Shown here one piece after another: positions 51,280 to 62,449 of a stretch of 64,000 nucleotides of DNA. The position numbers and the translations under genes are program-made. Source of the DNA: Paramacrobiotus metropolitanus (Eukaryota > Tardigrada > Eutardigrada > Parachela > Macrobiotidae). The stretch is taken from NCBI RefSeq assembly GCF_019649055.1, contig NW_026570268.1, positions 186,001-250,000 of the forward strand. The letters are read 5' to 3'. How positions within the stretch are numbered: position 1 is the first letter of the stretch; every line of letters starts with the position of its first letter. A model generated the notes under the pieces. It saw nothing but the letters and a program-made list of their open reading frames with translations. It was not told the DNA's origin and did no database searches.

Positions 51280-53900
51280 GCGTTGTCTGGCAAACGGTAT
51301 ATCTCCACGTTGGACTTGGTTTCCGGCTACTGGCAGATGCCATTAGCGGAGGAGTCGAAGCCGTTGACAGCCTTCCAGTCGCCAATGGGGTTCTACGAGT
51401 ACGAGGTACTGTGCTTTGGGCTCAAGAACGCTCCATCATACTTCCAGCGTACCATGACAACAATCGTGGGGGACTTCATCGTGCGGGGCGTCGTTGCGGT
51501 CTACTTGGATGATGTGATCATCGCGACGTTTACGTTGGAGGAGCATGAAGAAGTATTGGAGGCGCTGTTTTCTCGTTGTCGGGAGATCGAGTTAATGTTC
51601 AAACCGGAGAAGTGTCACTTTCTAAAAGCGACAGTCAACGTACTGGGATTCACGGTAACGCGGGAAGGCGTGTTGGCCGACCCTGAAAAGGTACGTGCCA
51701 TTACAGATTTTCCGGTTCCCGCAAATCTTAAAGCCGTACGTGCGTTTCTCGGTCTAACCGGGTATTACCGGCGCTTCATCAAAGACTATGCGGCGCTGGC
51801 CTGTCCGCTGTACGAGCTAACGAAGAAGGACGTGCCGTTCGTCTGGGAACAGCTGCAGGTGGGGGCATTCGAGGCGTTGAAGAACCGTCTCGTCTCGTCG
51901 CCGGTGCTTGGACACTTTGACGTATCGCGACCGGTGGAGATCCACCCGGACGCCAGTGGATACGCCATCGGAGTGGTCATTCTGCAGCAGGATTGCGACG
52001 GTGTCTTGCGTGTGCTGGCTTATGGGAGCCGCCGCTTGAACGCCGCGGAGCGGAACTACAGCACCACGGAGCGGGAGTGTTTGGGTATCGTCTGGACCGC
52101 AGATAAGTTTCGCTACTATCTGTTAGGTCGTGTTGTGACGGTCATCACTGACCACCATAGTTTGTGTTGGTTGGTGAACATTCAGTCTCCCAGTGGTCGC
52201 TTGGTCCGTTGGGCACTTAGACTCCAGGAGTTCGACCTGGTGATTCGACACAAGAGCGGAGCGAAGCATGCCGATGGAGACTGTCTGTCTCGATACCCAC
52301 CGGCTACGGAAACCGGTGTGCTGGCGGTGATGGCGGTACGTGAGGAGACGGGCCCCACCACGCAAGCAATGTTGGATGCACAGTCCACTGACCCTTGGAT
52401 TCAGGAGGTGATGGAGCAGATGGACTCGGTCAAGAGCGTTCAGAAGGTGTACGCCGTGAAGGACGGGTTGCTCTATCGCGAGTGGAAGAGTCAAGGTGAC
52501 AAACATTTACTGTTAGCCGTTCCGAAAGCGTTACGTTTTGAGGTGCTGGCGTTCTGCCATGATGACCCGATGGGAGGACATCTCGGTTTTGCCCGGACCT
52601 GGGACCGAGTGCGGAAGCGCTTCTTCTGGCCTCAAGCGATCAACTTTACGGAGCAGTATGTGGCGTCTTGTGCACCGTGCCAGGCGCGGAACCGGTTGAC
52701 GACGAAGGCGGCCGGACCGATCCAGTCGTTCTGTCCGGAGCGGCCGTTCGAGATGTTAGCCATGGATTTTCTGGGGCCGTTGCCCAGATCCAAGCGTGGA
52801 AACCAATATATATTGGTAGTGACTGACCTTTTCACTAAATATGTATTGGCAGGCGCATTTCCGGTGCAGAGTGCGATGACGGTGGCGAAATTCTTGGTTT
52901 TTGAAGTGTTTCTGCAGCATTCGTTTCCTTTGAGGATCTTGAGCGATCAGGTGACACCGTTTGTCAACCAGCTGACCAGTGACCTTTACAAGGTACTGGA
53001 AGTGAAGCGCGTTACGACAAGCGGATATATGCCACAAACCAACGGCTCGTGCGAAAGGTACAATCAGACGCTAGCGCATATGATGTCGAAGTTCATAGAC
53101 GCTGAGCAGCGCACCTGGGACGAGGTGCTGCCGTTTGTGGTGTTTGCGACAAACACCAGCAAGCATGACACCACGAAAGAGTCGCCATTCAAGTTACTGT
53201 ACGGGCGGGAGCAGACGCTGCCGGTCGACATCGCGTTCCCAACAGTAGCGGATGCGTTCGTGTACGATGTCGGAGAGCGGATGGAGGCGCTCCACGCAAA
53301 GGCGAATGCGCGCATTGAGGGAAAGCAGAACTACCTCTATGCTCACGACGATCACCCGGAAGTGACGTACAAAGACGGGGATTACGTTTTGGTGTTCAAC
53401 CCTGCCGGAAAGCGCGGTAAGGCGACCAAGTTACTGAGTCGTTTTTATGGGCCCTACCGAGTGCTTAGGCAAACGTCGCCCGTGAATTACGAAGTGGAAA
53501 CTTGCGGGATCCGGAAGCGAAGGAACGTTTTCGTTACCCACGTGTCGAAGATGAAGTTGTTCAAGGATCGCAACGAGATGTTCGTTGACTCCGAGGATGA
53601 GGACGGCGAAGGATGGATTCCTGTCGCGCGTCCCAAGCAACTGGTGGACCACGACGAGGTCACGGACACGGTGGCGGAAGAGGAGCCGTCTACCACCCTG
53701 ATGGGCGCCCCTGAAATTGCGGCCCCTGTGGTGCCAGCGGTACAAGCCCCTGTGGTGACTGAGGTAGTGACCACGGCGGAGGCGGAGATGTGCGCGCCGG
53801 TGACTCGGGAAAACTCGGAAACGGAACGGCGGCGTTCGGGTCGTGAGCGCAGGGCACCGGACCGGTATGACCCATGCTCATACAAGCACTTTTACGGCTT
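51280..53900 (+). CDS. pol: RT palm, RNase H and integrase of the env-bearing element
   Basis: The same frame as Gag resumes directly after the TAG. RT active site Y-L-D-D is at 51,501-51,512. RNase H has D-A-S-G (about 51,950), E-R-E-C-L (about 52,070) and T-D-H-H (about 52,150). Integrase has an H-x3-H-like and C-x2-C zinc region (H-L-G-F ... C-A-P-C, about 52,578-52,690), then catalytic D in M-D-F-L-G (52,764), D in S-D-Q (about 52,944) and E in C-E-R-Y (about 53,054), and a G-P-Y/F-type C-terminal module (G-P-Y-R-V, about 53,452). The residues after the second Asp read V-T-P-F where G-T-N/x-F is usual. The pol part ends in an acidic/basic tail that leads without a stop into env. Confidence 0.9.
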
Positions 53901-55848
53901 GCTGCTGTTGGTGTTGTTGTTTATGCCCTTAGTAGCAGCACTGGAGGTGGCTGTCTGCGACTGTTCTTCACCACGACATGTCGGTGTCGTCAGTTTTGAG
54001 CGCTACGAGCAATGCCGGACCAACATGTCGTCCGTCAAGTTCACCCCGGTCAAGTATGACATCTATACAGAAGATAAAGCCCGGACCGTGTTCAAAGGCT
54101 TCAGCTGTCGGGCCTGGGAGGAGACCTTGCACATCGAGGAAGGATTTCTGGGCTGGAGGGACACGACGAAGTCCTCCAAGGAGAAGCCGTTAGCAGCGGG
54201 AGATTGTTGGGTCATGGCTAACACGTTCAAATGCGGTGTGAATTCGATGGTGAAGCGTGGTAGTGTCTGGTCTTTTACAGCAGAGCCGAAGGGCGAAGGA
54301 GCCTGGTACTCTACGAAGACGTACACTACATACAACTGTGAGCTCGAGGAGTTGACCTTGGAGCAGGAGTGCAAAACGTGCCCGATTATGAGTATCGTCG
54401 GTGAGGTAGCGACGGATCGCACCGTAGGCTACGCGATTCTGGCACACCGGACCGTGGTATGGAACGACATTTCGCAAACGCAGAGACCGTGCGAGACGGC
54501 TCGGCTGACCAGGCGAGTCGGTCAATTGTATAACGATACAAACGGTGTGATGAGAATCCGCGATACTGCGCGGCAAATGGATTTTGTTCTAGGCGCAATG
54601 GCGCGCTTGTGTGGACAGACCGGAACGAAGGCATTCCGTGTTGTCGGTGAAACGAGTATGCTGCTGGTGGTGCTGACGCGTGCGGAGAAGATCCTGTTCC
54701 AGGATTTCAACTACACCGCCGGAGGCAGTGCCTCGGGAGGGGGAGGCAAAGATTCGGCATTTAGAGGCAAAAGGAACTTGCTGGGATTCGCGGGTGGAAC
54801 ACATCCCGGATTTCCGTCGGGATCGTCGCGCACCATAATGCCGTTGCCCGTGACAGTGGCTACTACAACTGTCGGAAGGAAGACGCCGGAGGCGGAAGGC
54901 GCAACCACTGAACCCCCAATGACGCTACAACAGTATCTACCGGAGCATCTGCAACGGATTATGGACTCGGTGGTGGAGCAGGAGAACCACATTGCGGAAG
55001 CTGTTAACGCCGTCGACTGTCGGTTAAGTAGACTTAAAATCGAAAATCTTCATTCACTGTCGAAAGTGAGCGGGATTTTGGCTGCGCGTGCTATGCACTT
55101 TACAGAGTGTCAAAGCTTGGAGAGCTTCGGGAGCATGGGCATTTTACGACAGTGCCGACCGTTCAACCTGACGTTCGAAGCGCAGAACACCGTCTACTGC
55201 GGCGTACAACCTCGTTCAGGAAACTTCACGATTTCTCGCGACGGATTCACGGCGATTAAGTGGCAAGAGTGCTACTGGCAATCGCATACGGTGAACTTCC
55301 GTGGGATTCCTCACGTCTGGAGAGACGGAGATTGGCGACCAGTGCAGCCGGTGCAGTATGCTGACCGACAGCTGTTACTCGCGCCTTTCCAGGAGACTGT
55401 TGACCTTTCTGGGGCTTTGCTGGAGGCAGCCGCCGAGAAGGAGCATGCGATGACGTTCCAATTGCTGGGTCAGTTGGCCGGTGCGATGGAACATAACGGG
55501 GTGGAGAACGTGGAATCGTTCGTCCAGAACGTGCAGCAGTCAGCAAGCGTACCCGATCTAATGTCTAAGATACGTTGGTTCAAAACGATGTTCGGGTCGA
55601 TCACTACGGTCGTAGTGCTAGTGCTGATTGTGCTGGTACTATTTCAGTGTCGTGGACCGATAGCTGGATGCGGGAAGCGGATTTCGAATCGCTTGGTCGA
55701 ACGGAGACATCGACGCTCGACTGTGGTAGCGGAACCGGTAACTTACGTCAGCGCTCCTGAGGATCCCGGCTATGAAGCGATTAACCCACCGGACAAGGAG
55801 GAGGGACGGATTTTCATTCCGCTGCATCGTACGAATAACCGGACTTAA
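53880..55848 (+). CDS. env: Envelope-like glycoprotein in frame with pol
   Basis: A hydrophobic signal-type segment (about 53,893-53,943) is followed by a cysteine-rich ectodomain with N-glycosylation sequons (for example N-M-S, N-D-T, N-Y-T, N-L-T, N-F-T). A furin-type site R-G-K-R is at 54,763-54,774, with a hydrophobic G/F-rich segment just after it that could be a fusion peptide. A coiled-coil-like stretch lies near 54,955-55,090. A transmembrane helix at about 55,590-55,655 and a short cytoplasmic tail end the protein at 55,848. This is the layout of a class I or related viral fusion protein. The source family cannot be fixed by eye; an origin from a negative-strand RNA virus glycoprotein is one possibility. 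There is no separate ATG with strong context, so it may be released from a polyprotein or made from a spliced message. Confidence 0.8.
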
Positions 55849-55868
55849 CGTCTTGAGGGACCTGCGAC

Positions 55869-55885
55869 GTCTGGGAAGGGGGCAA
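55869..55885 (+). other. Polypurine tract
   Basis: GGGAAGGGGGCAA directly before the 3' LTR, the primer for plus-strand DNA synthesis. Confidence 0.75.
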
Positions 55886-56209
55886 TGTTACATAACCGGA
55901 TTACTCATGTAGTAATGTAACCTATGGTCATATATGTTTTTCCCTATGGTCATGTACCTATGGTCATGTGTGCGTTTATCCTATGGTCATAGTCCATGTT
56001 TTTGCCTTTCTCATGCCCTTGTGAGCCAGATGTACTGACAATGAGTGATTGTCTGATATTAGGTCGTTTCCCTGGATGTCCTGTTATTTCCGGCTTAGGC
56101 CGTTATATAAGCTCATGTTTTCTTGTTATTTGTTAGTTCTTAGCTGAGTATTATTAAAGTGGCTAAAACCCGATATTCATTACGTCTTACGGATAGTGTA
56201 AGCGTAACA
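55886..56209 (+). repeat. 3' LTR
   Basis: 324 bases, matching the 5' LTR except for one noticed substitution, and followed by the target duplication CTGT. Confidence 0.95.
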
Positions 56210-56329
56210 CTGTGACCTTCTGAAAAAAGTTACAAACGTTTCGAAGACAGGAAAACACAATAAAATTTTGCGCTGAATCTAAATCTGTAATTTTTTTTAT
56301 TGAAATCGCAAGCAAACTCTGAATCGAGT

Positions 56330-56440
56330 AAAGAGGTAGAAATGTGACCCGGCTAAGTCGGCATTGCACTGAAGCCAGGCAGGCACTGTGTCGACGGCAG
56401 TCTGTTTGCATCCTGCAGTCGGGGTCAATTGGACCAGTGC
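56330..56440 (-). other. Possible Cys-rich exon
   Basis: On the minus strand an acceptor-like TTAACTTGCAG (about 56,440) precedes codons with D-P-D-C, T-D-C, H-S-A-C and V-Q-C. The Cys spacing suggests part of a small secreted domain, but no family or partner exon was found. Confidence 0.2.
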
Positions 56441-56471
56441 TGCAAGTTAAACAAAGTCCGCTAATATTCAT

Positions 56472-57160
56472 AATTCACATTTGAAAAATCGTAGTTCTCT
56501 ATTAAATCGATCACGACATTAAAGAGCATAAAAAGTAAGAAAGGATGTACAATCCCTTTTGAAAAAAGTCCATTTGGTTAAAGCGGTTGGCTGTGCCACA
56601 CGTTTGGGCCCATGTAATGTAATGCATTTGACAGACATTTGCGGAAAGCTAAAAAATTTTTCGTGCAGCAGAGTTCTGTGTCATTTGTTTCATTATACCT
56701 TGTCAAGGGTATACTACCCGTAGATACTCATCTTCCGGTTTCGCCAGTTGCCTGGTTAAGCGCGTTTCCTAGTGTGGGTATATCAAAAATACGCTGGCGT
56801 CCGTCGAAATTACGCCATGCTTTTCCGGTAAAAAATCTACTTAATTCACATTTTTGTATCTCTGAGAAATACTAATGTGCACGAACAGTTTCCGCTCTCC
56901 ATATATCTGAAAAAACCGTCTTAGAAATGTGCATTAACAGATCCCTACCACTGATCACTTTTACTGCACCACAAAAATTGATTTTGACAAGCACTTCCTG
57001 AAACGCCAAACGATTCACAATATTTCAAACAAACAACAGCTGAGAGCGTAATACAAAGTACACAATTTCGTAAGCGGTGGCCTCAGCACATAAGAACCTT
57101 AGGCTTATAGCCGCTGCTCTACTATAAAGTGTAGCGATAGACCGTGCTCCGTAGTCCGTG
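56472..57160. other. Intergenic, nothing recognised
   Basis: No coding, RNA or repeat feature that I can support. Confidence 0.3.
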
Positions 57161-57164
57161 CAGT

Positions 57165-57372
57165 GGTAAAATAGCGAAAGGCTATTTTGCCGGTCATACT
57201 GCGGCAAAATAGCAAAAGGCTATTTTCGCGCACTGTGCGGCCAAATAGTGAAAGGCTATTCGGCCGACCATGGTGCGGCAAAATAGCTAAAGGCTATTTT
57301 AACGCAGTGTGCGGCAAAATAGCAAAAGGCTATTTTGACGCACAGGAGAAAACTGCGGCAAAATAGCCATAG
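57165..57372. repeat. Second palindromic array of GCAAAATAGC...GGCTATTTTGC units
   Basis: Alternating GCAAAATAGC and GGCTATTTTGC words, about every 20-45 bases, each pair able to form a stem-loop. It is the same word family as 28,590-28,802 but in the opposite overall orientation (the outer GAGAAAACTGCGGC here matches the complement of CCGCAGTTTTC there). Confidence 0.8.
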
Positions 57373-57930
57373 CCTTATATCTGACAATGATTCGGTATAA
57401 ACCACAAGAACAGGTTCAGGGGGACAACGACTACCAACAGGCTAGTTTAACGAGTAACCAGCTGTACATCAATTAACCAAAAAAGAACTGGCTCAGAGGG
57501 ACAACGACTACCAACAACGACTTCCAGAAACGAAAGCATCACACCGCTACAATTTTTAGAAGAGCAATTAATTGAGCAATACTTAAGCAATTTCTGTTAA
57601 TACAAATTTCGTTGGACTACAGATGGTGAATTCGTAAAACCCTCTACTGCCTCATTACGGGTAATCACTTCCTGAAGAAATGACTGGAGACGGAGGTCAA
57701 CCGAATTTGCAGTTTCACAGAAAAGTCACTGGGATTGGTGTATCCCTTTGCCGAATCCAGGAGCTCCTGAAAAATACAGCTACGTGAACGATGCGCACCC
57801 AAGTTTTTTTCTGTACAAAACTCTTACCTTCATAGAAATAAACTTAGTATGTCCCCAACTAGCATTCTCTGTGTTGAAGAAAACTTATATTCTCTGCAAA
57901 ATTAGGAATTCGTATTTGCTTCGAGATTAG
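57373..57930. other. Spacer, nothing recognised
   Basis: A GGACAACGACTACCAACA word is repeated at about 57,421 and 57,499, with near-repeats of the surrounding 60 bases. No gene is supported. Confidence 0.35.
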
Positions 57931-58369
57931 AATGATGGGTTATCTGAGGCTGCAGTAACGGAATAAACACACACCTTTCTTAACTGGTGCAACTCCCAGT
58001 TTCCATGGCAGCAGAAGCAGGTCTCCTTTAACCCAGCACGTCCAGGAAGCCGATTCCGGACATCCAGAACATCGCAGCGAGACGCCAAGATAGGCAGACG
58101 CATTATGAGCTTCCTTCTTAGCACGTAAACTCCTGCAAAACAACGCAGTTCACTGGTGTCAGTATGCCATATTCTTCGCCTGCTTTTCTTGCTGGTATTC
58201 CACTAGGCGGTTCTCTCACCAAAGCAGCTTTCCGACTGTTACGGTATCGCTGGTTGTCTCCACCAACTTTCTGATATCCGGAATCGTGTAGTTAATGACG
58301 CAATATCCACATCTACAAACAGCAATCGGAAATTGCGGCTACAGTTTTCGAAGAAAAACGAACGCGCTA

Positions 58370-59109
58370 ACACTGATCTCCGTAGGGAACGGCAGCGGCG
58401 GTTTGACGTCAGCGTGCTTGTAGTGGTAGATATCCCATGCCTAGGACTGCAGAAGCAATCCAGTCTGGAAAAAAAGCCCAGTTGATTTAAAATGCTTCTC
58501 ATGTTAGGAATCCATATTTTTGCCTGCACTATACAAAATCTGCGTCAGACTCAGAAGCTGCCAAAGCAAGCCAGTGCTTGATATGATCCATTACCAATCT
58601 GAACCAAATATCAATCGCTGCAAATACCGCACCTGCACGGGTCCATCCAGCAGTTGAGTATCGGTCAAGAGCGGAAACCGAATGAGGAACAGCATCGGGC
58701 CCAGCATTTCACGTCGGTTGGCGGAGGAAGTTTCCATATGCTTCTGCTTGCACAAGTTGGTGGCCCACCTGCCGAAAACAAGCTGTTAAAAAGATAACGG
58801 GCTCGCGGTTTTTTGCCATCAGGAGGGGAATGAAAATCTTGTACTTGTCAACCGACGACCATATGATGTCTTCGCTGGCGGTCAACGAATCCCGTTGTAG
58901 AATGGTGCGTAGCTCATCTTGTCCAAACAACCGTCTCTCGTCATGTGGGCCGCAAACTTGTGCAAGGAAAAAGACATGGGCGTTTCCTCCGTACTGGGCC
59001 AGGCGTTCTTTTTCATCCGATTTCCGCTCTTGACCGATGCCCAGTTGCTCGACGGACCCGTGAAGGTGCGCTCTTCGCACCCATCGATTAGTATTTAATG
59101 AGGCAGACA
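58370..59109 (-). CDS. BTBD3/6-like protein, BACK-domain exons
   Basis: Exon A (about 59,109-58,838) ends with D-E-L-R-T-I-L-Q-R-D-S-L-T-A-S-E-D, the start of a BACK domain, and a donor GTACAAG. Exon B begins after the acceptor CGGCAG (about 58,765): W-A-T-N-L-C-K-Q-K, then N-R-R-E-M-L-G and L-I-R-F-P-L-L. It ends in G-P-V-Q before a GTGCGG donor (about 58,635). Exon C (after CCTAG near 58,443) reads W-D-I-Y-H-Y-K-H-A-D and P-P-L-P-F-P-T. This order is the BACK domain and following linker of the BTBD3/6 family, which act as cullin-3 adaptors. The BTB exons that should lie upstream were not found, nor was a clear PHR domain downstream. The N-terminal exon does not look like BTB. It may be a partial gene; 57,927-58,143 could hold a further exon but is unrecognised. 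Confidence 0.5.
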
Positions 59110-59199
59110 TTTTCCTCTTTAAAACAATCCGAAATGTTCGATGAAATACTATGGTTCTGCAGAGTGGTTTGTTGCTGCAATCGGAAGGATGGGACATAT

Positions 59200-60100
59200 A
59201 CCGCTAGAAACACGCTACTGCCAAACCGGAGTTGCCGTTCCCTACGGAATCCCGACAAAGTACCCACGTAACAATGCATGCCCTTTTGTCGTTTATCCGT
59301 AGACTGCAACGGTATTGTAGAACTTGTCGGTGTTTCTAGAGGTACGCGCAGAAGGCATCGTCAACCATACGGTTCCGGATGTAAGGATTTTATCGGAAAC
59401 ATTAGTGCGCAGCAAACCCACTAAAGTCGGAAAGCTGCTTTGGTGAGTTTGGTGTCGGTTGTGGTATGCGAATCTACGGTTGTCGTACGGTAATAATGTG
59501 GTTTAACGAGGACTTCAGTCAAATGTATCATCTGGCAGGAGTATTCTGGTGAAAGTGACTAAAGGGACGGATGATAAGCCTTCTACACTGGGCGTTTACC
59601 TGAAATGCTCTGGCTATCCGAAATCCGTCCAACAACAGTTGTTTGTGGTAGCTGTATTTCCTGCTGTTTTGGTACTCAGTATTCATACTGACTGGCCAGC
59701 GTTATTGTCGTATTAAATATACCTACAGTATTTGTAATACGTGACAAGCAGCAACACGGCGGCCGGGTACGCGGACAGCACATGGGGAAGCAAGCGGTGG
59801 TCATTTCGCAGCGCGACAGCGAATACAGCCACCGCAGTCGGCGGAGCGTTACCTGCTACCGCTGGCTGGTATTTGGTAATGGACGCGTAGCCAATGGGAT
59901 TCCAGCCGCAGCGTCTGCGTGGAAGCGGAACGAGCACTTCTGCTGCTCGAAAATTTGACGCTGATTCATCACGAAGAAGTCGGATTTCTATTTTAATTCC
60001 TTGATCAAGGCCTGCGGTTGTAAAATTAGGTACGGAGTGCTGCAGGTTTCGAGAATTCCTCTTTCTCCTGTTGTAGAACAGTAGATGTACTCTCGTTCTC
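59200..60100. other. Upstream of the PA2G4 gene, no supported gene
   Basis: Short open frames exist on both strands, including one antisense to PA2G4 exon 1, but none has a recognised domain. The region includes the PA2G4 promoter. Confidence 0.3.
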
Positions 60101-60106
60101 TTGAAA

Positions 60107-62449
60107 ATGTCCTCGTCGTCCGAGTCGAGTTTCGACGAGCCCGAAGAATGCAGCGTGGCGAATGTGGCGGTGCTGAACAAGTACAAAGTTGCTGGGAAAA
60201 TCGCAGACAGTAAGTGAGCGCACGTTCCGCATCTCCCTATTGTCGCCCATCCGCGCCGCGTTGCCGTATGGGGAACACTGCAGTCGCGCGGAACTGGGGA
60301 TTATGTGGTCTGATCTGTGCTGCTTTGGATGATGTTTTGATGAGACAGACAATTGCAAGTGTGTCGTTGCTTGCAGAAGTCGCGCAGCGAGTGGTAGAGA
60401 GATGCGCGGCAGGTCATTCCGTGCGAGAATTATGCGAAGAAGCTGACAAGATGATCGTCTGGTTGACGTCGTCCATTGAAACTGGAGATCTGCGTAAAGG
60501 TAGGAGCTAGGTTCGCTGCACTCTGCTTCGCTTGCCTTCAGTGCACTGCGTTGACAGGTGTAGCCTTTCCCGCGTGCATGAGCGTCAACAACTGCGTCTG
60601 CCACTTTTCGCCCCTCGAAAACGACACGGACGTCAAGCTGAAGAACGGGGACCTCATCAAAATGTATGAAGGATCTTGATTGTGGTTTTGACCAGTTATT
60701 GAGCACTGCTTTCTTCCTGCAGTGATTTGGCCGTGCACATTGACGGATACATCGCCTGTGTCGGATATTCACATGTGGTTGGCGCGACGAAGGTTTGCTG
60801 GGTTTTATCGCGCGTTTTATCGAGTTGCTGGGTTTTATCGCGCTTTTTCTTTAAATGTTGCATCTTTGCATTTATCGTAATTTACGTGGCATCTTCGTCT
60901 AATTATTTTATAATAATTTTAATTTTAATTTTGTACCGGTGCGTTGGCCGACTTCTGGAACAGGTAATAACAATTCAAATACAAATGAAATGATAAAAAA
61001 TAATATGTAAATCATTATTTTGTTGTTTAAATGTTAGCACTTACTATACTTGATGACTTGAAAGTGCTAAATATTTTGCGAAAGAAGTGATGCAAGAAGG
61101 GAATTGTGGGTGATTGCAGAAGAAGCCAGCGAGCGGACGGAAAGCGGACGTGGTCCGGGCGGCGTACGCGGCCCTGGACGCCTCCATGCGGCTGATCAAG
61201 GCCGGGGTTGATGTGCGTGTTGTAGTTGTCATCGCAATCCGTAGCTTAGTTGAAAAGGTATGTCTGGTCTTGGCAGAACTTCAAAGTGACGGAGGTGATC
61301 CAAAAGGCGGCGGAGGCGTTCCAGTGCAAGCCCATCGAGGGCATGCTCTCCCATCAGCTGGGCCGCAACCAGTTCGAAGGCGGCAAGAGCATTATCCTGA
61401 ATCCCAACAGCGCCCAAAAGTACGGAGTTTTTTGTTATTGTCTGCATTTTCTACAGTTATTGTTTCTGTAATTTTTCTCTAAATGGTATTGATTTATCCT
61501 TGTGCGCCATGTCGAGCATACTGCTTTGGTGGTAGACGTGAGCACGAGAAGTCAGAGTTCGCTGTCAACGAAGTCTACGCGCTGGACATACTGGTCAGCA
61601 CGGGCGAAGGGAAGGCCCAGGAAGCTACGGCGCGCACCACCATCCACCACCTTAACGACCTCGCCTACCCGCTTCGCATGAAGAAACCCGTCAAAGGTGA
61701 GCTGCGGTTACTGCACATTGTCACTGTAGTGCGCTCCAGTTAAACCTGACCACACTGTAGTATGTAGCGCAGTTTGTCAACAATACGATTCTTCTGGATA
61801 GCTGGAGAAGCTGTTGCGGTGTGCTTTCTCGGTTGTGATTTCAAACATTTTTCAGATTTTTTGGAACAGACGAGCGAACAGTACGGGACGCTGTGTTTCC
61901 ATCTGCGCAACGTACGTAACCACAAGGCGGCCCGACCGGTCATCGCGGAGTGCGTCAGCCACGGCCTGCTGACGCCGTTCCCTGTGGGGTACGAGAAGGA
62001 CGGCGCTCTGGTGGCACAATTTAAGTGCACGCTGGCTGTCACGGCCAACGGTATCCGGTTGATCGCCGGGGGTCTCCCGCTGGATATGAACTCCTACAAG
62101 TCCGACCACAACATCGCCGACGCCGGCTTGAAGGTGTGGCCGCACATATGGTATTGACATTGTCACTGGTCTGATGCTAGTCGTTTAACAGGGGGCAGCC
62201 GACGGAAAGAAGCCGGCTAGCAGTTGGCGCGGACGGCCTAAGAAAGGCGAAACATTCCCGATCGAGATGTTCAAGGCAACGCTCCCGTCTCCCAAACCAC
62301 GCGGGAAGCGTTATTCGTTCGCTGAACGAACTGAGACGGCCGCATTAGTTCGCCAGTATCGCGGATCCATGCAATGGGTCGCGAATTACTTGGGCGTAGC
62401 CATCCGCACTATCAAACGATGGATAAAAATTAAGTTGCCGATAGAGTAA
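60107..62449 (+). CDS. PA2G4: PA2G4/EBP1 homologue with AT-hook and HTH-like C-terminus, nine exons
   Basis: A methionine-aminopeptidase-fold protein without peptidase activity in known members, which binds RNA and ribosomes and takes part in growth control. Exons: 60,107-60,209; 60,377-60,499; 60,558-60,663; 60,723-60,792; 61,120-61,212; 61,277-61,419; 61,536-61,696; 61,856-62,133; 62,192-62,449. All junctions are GT..AG and the phases agree, giving 444 residues. Recognisable blocks are [38 protein letters not shown] and V-A-Q-F-K. The animal family is normally about 394 residues with a lysine-rich tail. Here the last exon instead encodes R-G-R-P-K-K-G (AT-hook) followed by a helix-turn-helix-like block (V-R-Q-Y ... 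[15 protein letters not shown]). An in-frame stop lies just before the acceptor at 62,191, so that exon can only be used by splicing. Confidence 0.88.
62192..62449 (+). other. Exon coding the AT-hook/HTH tail of PA2G4
   Basis: 85 residues. An AT-hook core R-G-R-P-K-K lies about 13 residues in. A three-helix pattern ends in [12 protein letters not shown], similar to recognition helices of transposase-derived HTH domains (psq/CENP-B type). Without splicing at 62,134, PA2G4 would end a few residues after L-K-V-W. The domain assignment is by eye. Confidence 0.6.

Larger units (their letters stand above)
48264..56209 (+). mobile_element. Complete env-bearing Ty3/gypsy LTR element (7.95 kb)
   Basis: Two 324-bp LTRs (48,264-48,587 and 55,886-56,209) begin TGTTACATAACC and end GCGTAACA. 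I see one base of difference between them (CATGCTCTTG versus CATGCCCTTG). The flanks carry a 4-bp duplication, CTGT (48,260-48,263 and 56,210-56,213). Gag, protease, RT, RNase H, integrase and an envelope-like protein lie in a single frame, as in errantivirus-like elements but without frameshifts. One TAG interrupts RT. Near-identical LTRs indicate a recent insertion. Confidence 0.95.

Noticed and set aside
27517-59109. BTB piece (27.5 kb) and BACK piece (58.6 kb) as one gene split by transposons
   Set aside because: On the minus strand the BTB part would lie downstream of the BACK part, the reverse of the family's order.
59713-60186. 157-residue open frame antisense to PA2G4 exon 1
   Set aside because: Overlaps the PA2G4 coding start on the other strand and has no recognisable domain.
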